A stretch of 15,494 nt of DNA. It comes from JBCDBL01 sp039183635 (GTDB taxonomy: Bacteria > Pseudomonadota > Alphaproteobacteria > Caulobacterales > Parvularculaceae). The translations under genes were made by a program, and so were the position numbers. Positions 13,674-15,494 of this stretch are shown piece by piece (position 1 is the stretch's first letter; every line of letters starts with the position of its first letter). The notes below the pieces were generated by a model. It saw only the letters and a program-made list of their open reading frames with translations, made no database searches and was not told where the DNA came from. The stretch lies in contig JBCDBL010000107.1 of NCBI GenBank assembly GCA_039183635.1, positions 1 through 15,494 on the forward strand, in the 5' to 3' direction.

Positions 13674-14810
13674 TTAGTCCGCCAGTCCCACCGCTTCCAT
13701 CACCATCGACTGGAAGTGATGCACCGCGTGTTCAGACAATTCCGTGCGCCCACGATCAACAATGAACCGCCCCTGGTTATAGGCCAGCGAATGCAGGCCC
13801 CGCTGCACACTCTCGCACAAGCCGATATCCTCGGGCTGCAGCACATCCTTTTGGTAGGCCATGGCGTCCGAGAGCTGCCGGGTCGGAACCCCATCCTTCA
13901 CGAACCAATCCTGGAACTCGATGCAGCGCTCGGGCGCGGTTGGGTTCATCTGCAGGACAGAGAGATTCGCCTCACCCGGATAAGCCCAGATCGAGATATT
14001 CGGCCACACGAACCAACCTGCATAGCCGAAGTCCACGTCGCCCACTTCAAACTCGAACGCGTTCGCCTTGGTCGTGCGCGGCGCACCAGCGCATTGGCTG
14101 GAATAGATTCCGTGCACCTTGGTCTGGTAGGTGTTCATGTCCACGAGATCAACGAAGTCCTTATGGGCACAATGGCAGTGATAGCATTCGAGGAAGTTGT
14201 CTATCAGCACCTTCCAGTTCGCCGCCACGTCGTAGATGTCGCGCTGAGCGAAGGCCAGCTCATCGACCGAGGGCACGTAAGCGCGGATCTCGTCTTCCAG
14301 ATCCCCTGTCTGCTTGGCGAAGGGCACAGCATCCGGGTCCAGGTTCACCATCACCAGTCCGCAGAATACTTCGACGCGCACAGGGCGTAGCGAAAACACC
14401 GAATTGTCGAACCCGTCCACATTCTCAGAATTCCGTGCGACTTTCAGCGAGCCATCCAGATCATAGGCCCAGGCATGATAGGGACAGCGGATCAGATTGG
14501 TTTTGCCACAACCCTCCAGCAGCTCATGTCCGCGATGCATGCAGACATTGAAGAACCCCTTCAGGTCGCCTTGCCGGTCCCGCACCACAAAGACGTTCTG
14601 ATCCGAGATGCGGGCGGTCAGAAACTGCCCCGCCTCGGCCACTTGGGAGACATGCCCCACATAGATCCAGGACCGATAGAAGATCGCCGCCTTCTCAGCC
14701 TGCCAGACCTGTGGATCGTGGTACATGCGCGCAGGCATGGTGAAGCTTTCACCAGGATTGGCGCTGAACGGCCTGTCAGCGGGTCGGATCGGGCCTGGAT
14801 GCTGGTTCAT
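13674..14810 (-). CDS. Rieske non-heme iron oxygenase, alpha subunit, CntA/YeaW-like
   Basis: This 378-residue oxygenase component of a two-component Rieske system is full length. The N-terminal Rieske domain binds the 2Fe-2S cluster through C90 and H92 (NVCMHRGHELL) and C109 and H112 (RCPYHAW). The catalytic domain has NFLECYHCHCAH, giving iron ligands H211 and H216, and D328 in LQPEDIGLCESVQRGL. The bridging position between the two metal centres is E208. Most ring-hydroxylating dioxygenases have Asp there, while carnitine monooxygenase CntA has Glu. With the overall likeness, this places it near CntA/YeaW and GbcA-type enzymes that attack quaternary amines; the substrate is unproven. No reductase partner is in the window. 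The start has AGGGGAG six bases upstream, inside a hairpin. Base composition by eye is less GC-rich than in uvrD, suggesting acquired DNA. Confidence 0.9.
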   Translation of the reverse strand: MNQHPGPIRPADRPFSANPGESFTMPARMYHDPQVWQAEKAAIFYRSWIYVGHVSQVAEAGQFLTARISDQNVFVVRDRQGDLKGFFNVCMHRGHELLEGCGKTNLIRCPYHAWAYDLDGSLKVARNSENVDGFDNSVFSLRPVRVEVFCGLVMVNLDPDAVPFAKQTGDLEDEIRAYVPSVDELAFAQRDIYDVAANWKVLIDNFLECYHCHCAHKDFVDLVDMNTYQTKVHGIYSSQCAGAPRTTKANAFEFEVGDVDFGYAGWFVWPNISIWAYPGEANLSVLQMNPTAPERCIEFQDWFVKDGVPTRQLSDAMAYQKDVLQPEDIGLCESVQRGLHSLAYNQGRFIVDRGRTELSEHAVHHFQSMVMEAVGLAD

Positions 14811-14814
14811 CTTG

Positions 14815-14851
14815 GTCTCCCCTGTTCCTCACATTGAAGTCAGGGGAAGAC
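14815..14851 (-). promoter_or_regulatory. Hairpin that sequesters the Shine-Dalgarno of the Rieske gene
   Basis: On the minus strand, GTCTTCCCCTG is followed by a 16-base loop and then CAGGGGAGAC, four bases before the ATG. The arms pair over 10 base pairs with one bulge. The 3' arm contains the ribosome binding site, so ribosome access would need the stem to open. This is what a translational switch or thermosensor would look like; the regulation itself is inferred. Confidence 0.5.
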
Positions 14852-14876
14852 ATAGCCGTCAAGCGCCCTTCAGCGC

Positions 14877-14910
14877 CCGCCATCCACGGATCACTTGTCC
14901 GACATGGCGG
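14877..14910. other. Two-part hairpin in the Rieske leader
   Basis: CCGCCAT (14877-14883) pairs with ATGGCGG (14904-14910). Inside, CGGA (14887-14890) pairs with TCCG (14898-14901) around a 7-base loop. The two stems are separated by a small internal loop. One base separates it from the next element on the right. Confidence 0.5.
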
Positions 14911-14911
14911 T

Positions 14912-14976
14912 GCGGGCATCTGGCCACGCAGTGGACAGGCGAGCGCAGCGAGTTGTCGCCTCAGCGATATGCCCGC
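14912..14976. other. Three-way-junction-like inverted repeat in the Rieske leader
   Basis: The outer stem GCGGGCAT (14912-14919) with ATGCCCGC (14969-14976) encloses two further stems: CCAC 14924-14927 with GTGG 14931-14934, and AGGCGA 14937-14942 with TCGCCT 14956-14961. It begins about 20 bases after the end of the 70-residue gene (minus strand sense). It could be that gene's 3' end structure, part of the Rieske leader, or a repeat element. Confidence 0.5.
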
Positions 14977-14996
14977 GTGATCTCAGGGCGCGAAAT

Positions 14997-15209
14997 CTAG
15001 GGTGATCTTGGCGTCGGGATGTGCACCTCGGCGTCCAGCGCCATCAGTGCGGCATGAACCCGCCGACGCTCGGCCAGAAGGAAGTTGTACTGCGCGTCGC
15101 AGCCCGAAATTGGGGTCGGATAAGTCCGGATTTCCTCATCCAGTTCGGACCGTGCGATCAGCAGCGCCACGCGCGCACGATCCGTCGGCAAGGCAACTTC
15201 CTGCAGCAT
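14997..15209 (-). CDS. Small protein of unknown function (70 residues)
   Basis: No family is recognised with confidence. The open frame runs further upstream, to 15362 and beyond. The ATG at 15209 is chosen because GGAGGAG lies six bases upstream, one of the best ribosome binding sites in the window. The upstream residues are arginine-rich and look non-coding. The protein is short, charged and probably mostly helical (RARVALLIARSELDEEIR and FLLAERRRVHAALMAL), with a GCD motif between the helices. No signal peptide or membrane segment is seen. It lies upstream of the Rieske gene on the same strand, 186 bases away, with structured DNA between, so co-transcription is possible. A role in the oxygenase pathway is not shown. 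Confidence 0.65.
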   Translation of the reverse strand: MLQEVALPTDRARVALLIARSELDEEIRTYPTPISGCDAQYNFLLAERRRVHAALMALDAEVHIPTPRSP

Positions 15210-15494
15210 GTCAAACTCCTCCGCGGTCCCTATCGGCTTTGGCGTCTTTCTATACAAATGCACATCATACGCGGAACAAACGCGGCGGTCAGTTCCGCGC
15301 AGTGTCCGATCTCGGATACTTAACCCTTCTGGTGACAGGCGGCGGGAACGCGGACTGGGCACTATTGAGCGCGAGCACTTCGTTCTAGTCGTCGAGGATG
15401 CTCCCCAACCGATGCGCGGCCGACTCCCGACACGTCCGCGATCATCTGCCTTCCCACAAGGCTCCGAAACACTATCTGATCGAAGCGTATACGA
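15210..15494. other. Right-edge region without a clear gene
   Basis: Only short open frames reach the window edge: a minus strand frame of about 43 codons ending in TAG at 15362-15364, and a + strand frame from the ATG at 15398. Neither has a convincing ribosome binding site or a recognised domain. The 5' part should hold the promoter of the 70-residue protein gene, but no -35/-10 pair could be assigned. Confidence 0.4.

Noticed and set aside
15210..15362. Upstream extension of the 70-residue protein to 121 residues or more
   Set aside because: The added part is arginine/serine-rich and looks non-coding, and the internal ATG at 15209 has a much better ribosome binding site.

Overview
The window looks like a chromosomal segment of a GC-rich alphaproteobacterium. 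The evidence is a run of gene neighbourhoods typical of that class (hpf-ptsN, Hsp20-DUF1150, bamD-recN-ligA) and a LexA box of the alphaproteobacterial form GTTC-N7-GTTC in front of the uvrD-type helicase. Order and genus cannot be fixed from the sequence alone. No rRNA, tRNA, CRISPR array or intact transposon was recognised.

Left part (1-2100): the 3' end of a long-form ribosome hibernation factor gene is followed by ptsN (nitrogen-PTS IIA). A hairpin-rich non-coding stretch of about 320 bases then separates ptsN from a convergent Hsp20/DUF1150 pair. Next come a poorly supported small exported protein (2230-2529, +) and an XRE-type regulator (2599-3030, -).

Central + strand cluster (3321-8083): bamD, recN and ligA are tightly spaced and probably co-transcribed. 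They cover outer-membrane protein assembly, double-strand break repair and DNA ligation. The cluster ends at two inverted, diverged copies of a GC-rich double-hairpin repeat.

Minus strand cluster (8273-13530): a uvrD/pcrA-type helicase comes first, with prmA 5 bases behind it, then a 210-base gap and a 605-residue M24 aminopeptidase P. The helicase leader carries a perfect SOS-box pattern and, next to it, a perfect DnaA box. This suggests that DNA-damage control enters the transcript here.

Right end (13674-15494): this part looks accessory and is less GC-rich by eye. It has a Rieske non-heme iron oxygenase of the carnitine monooxygenase (CntA/YeaW)-like type with no reductase gene in view, and a 70-residue protein of unknown function with a very good ribosome binding site. 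Between them lies a leader with a predicted three-way-junction element, a hairpin, and a final hairpin whose 3' arm contains the oxygenase's Shine-Dalgarno. This riboswitch-like leader is the best candidate for something undescribed in the window, although every pairing was found by eye and no folding energy was computed.
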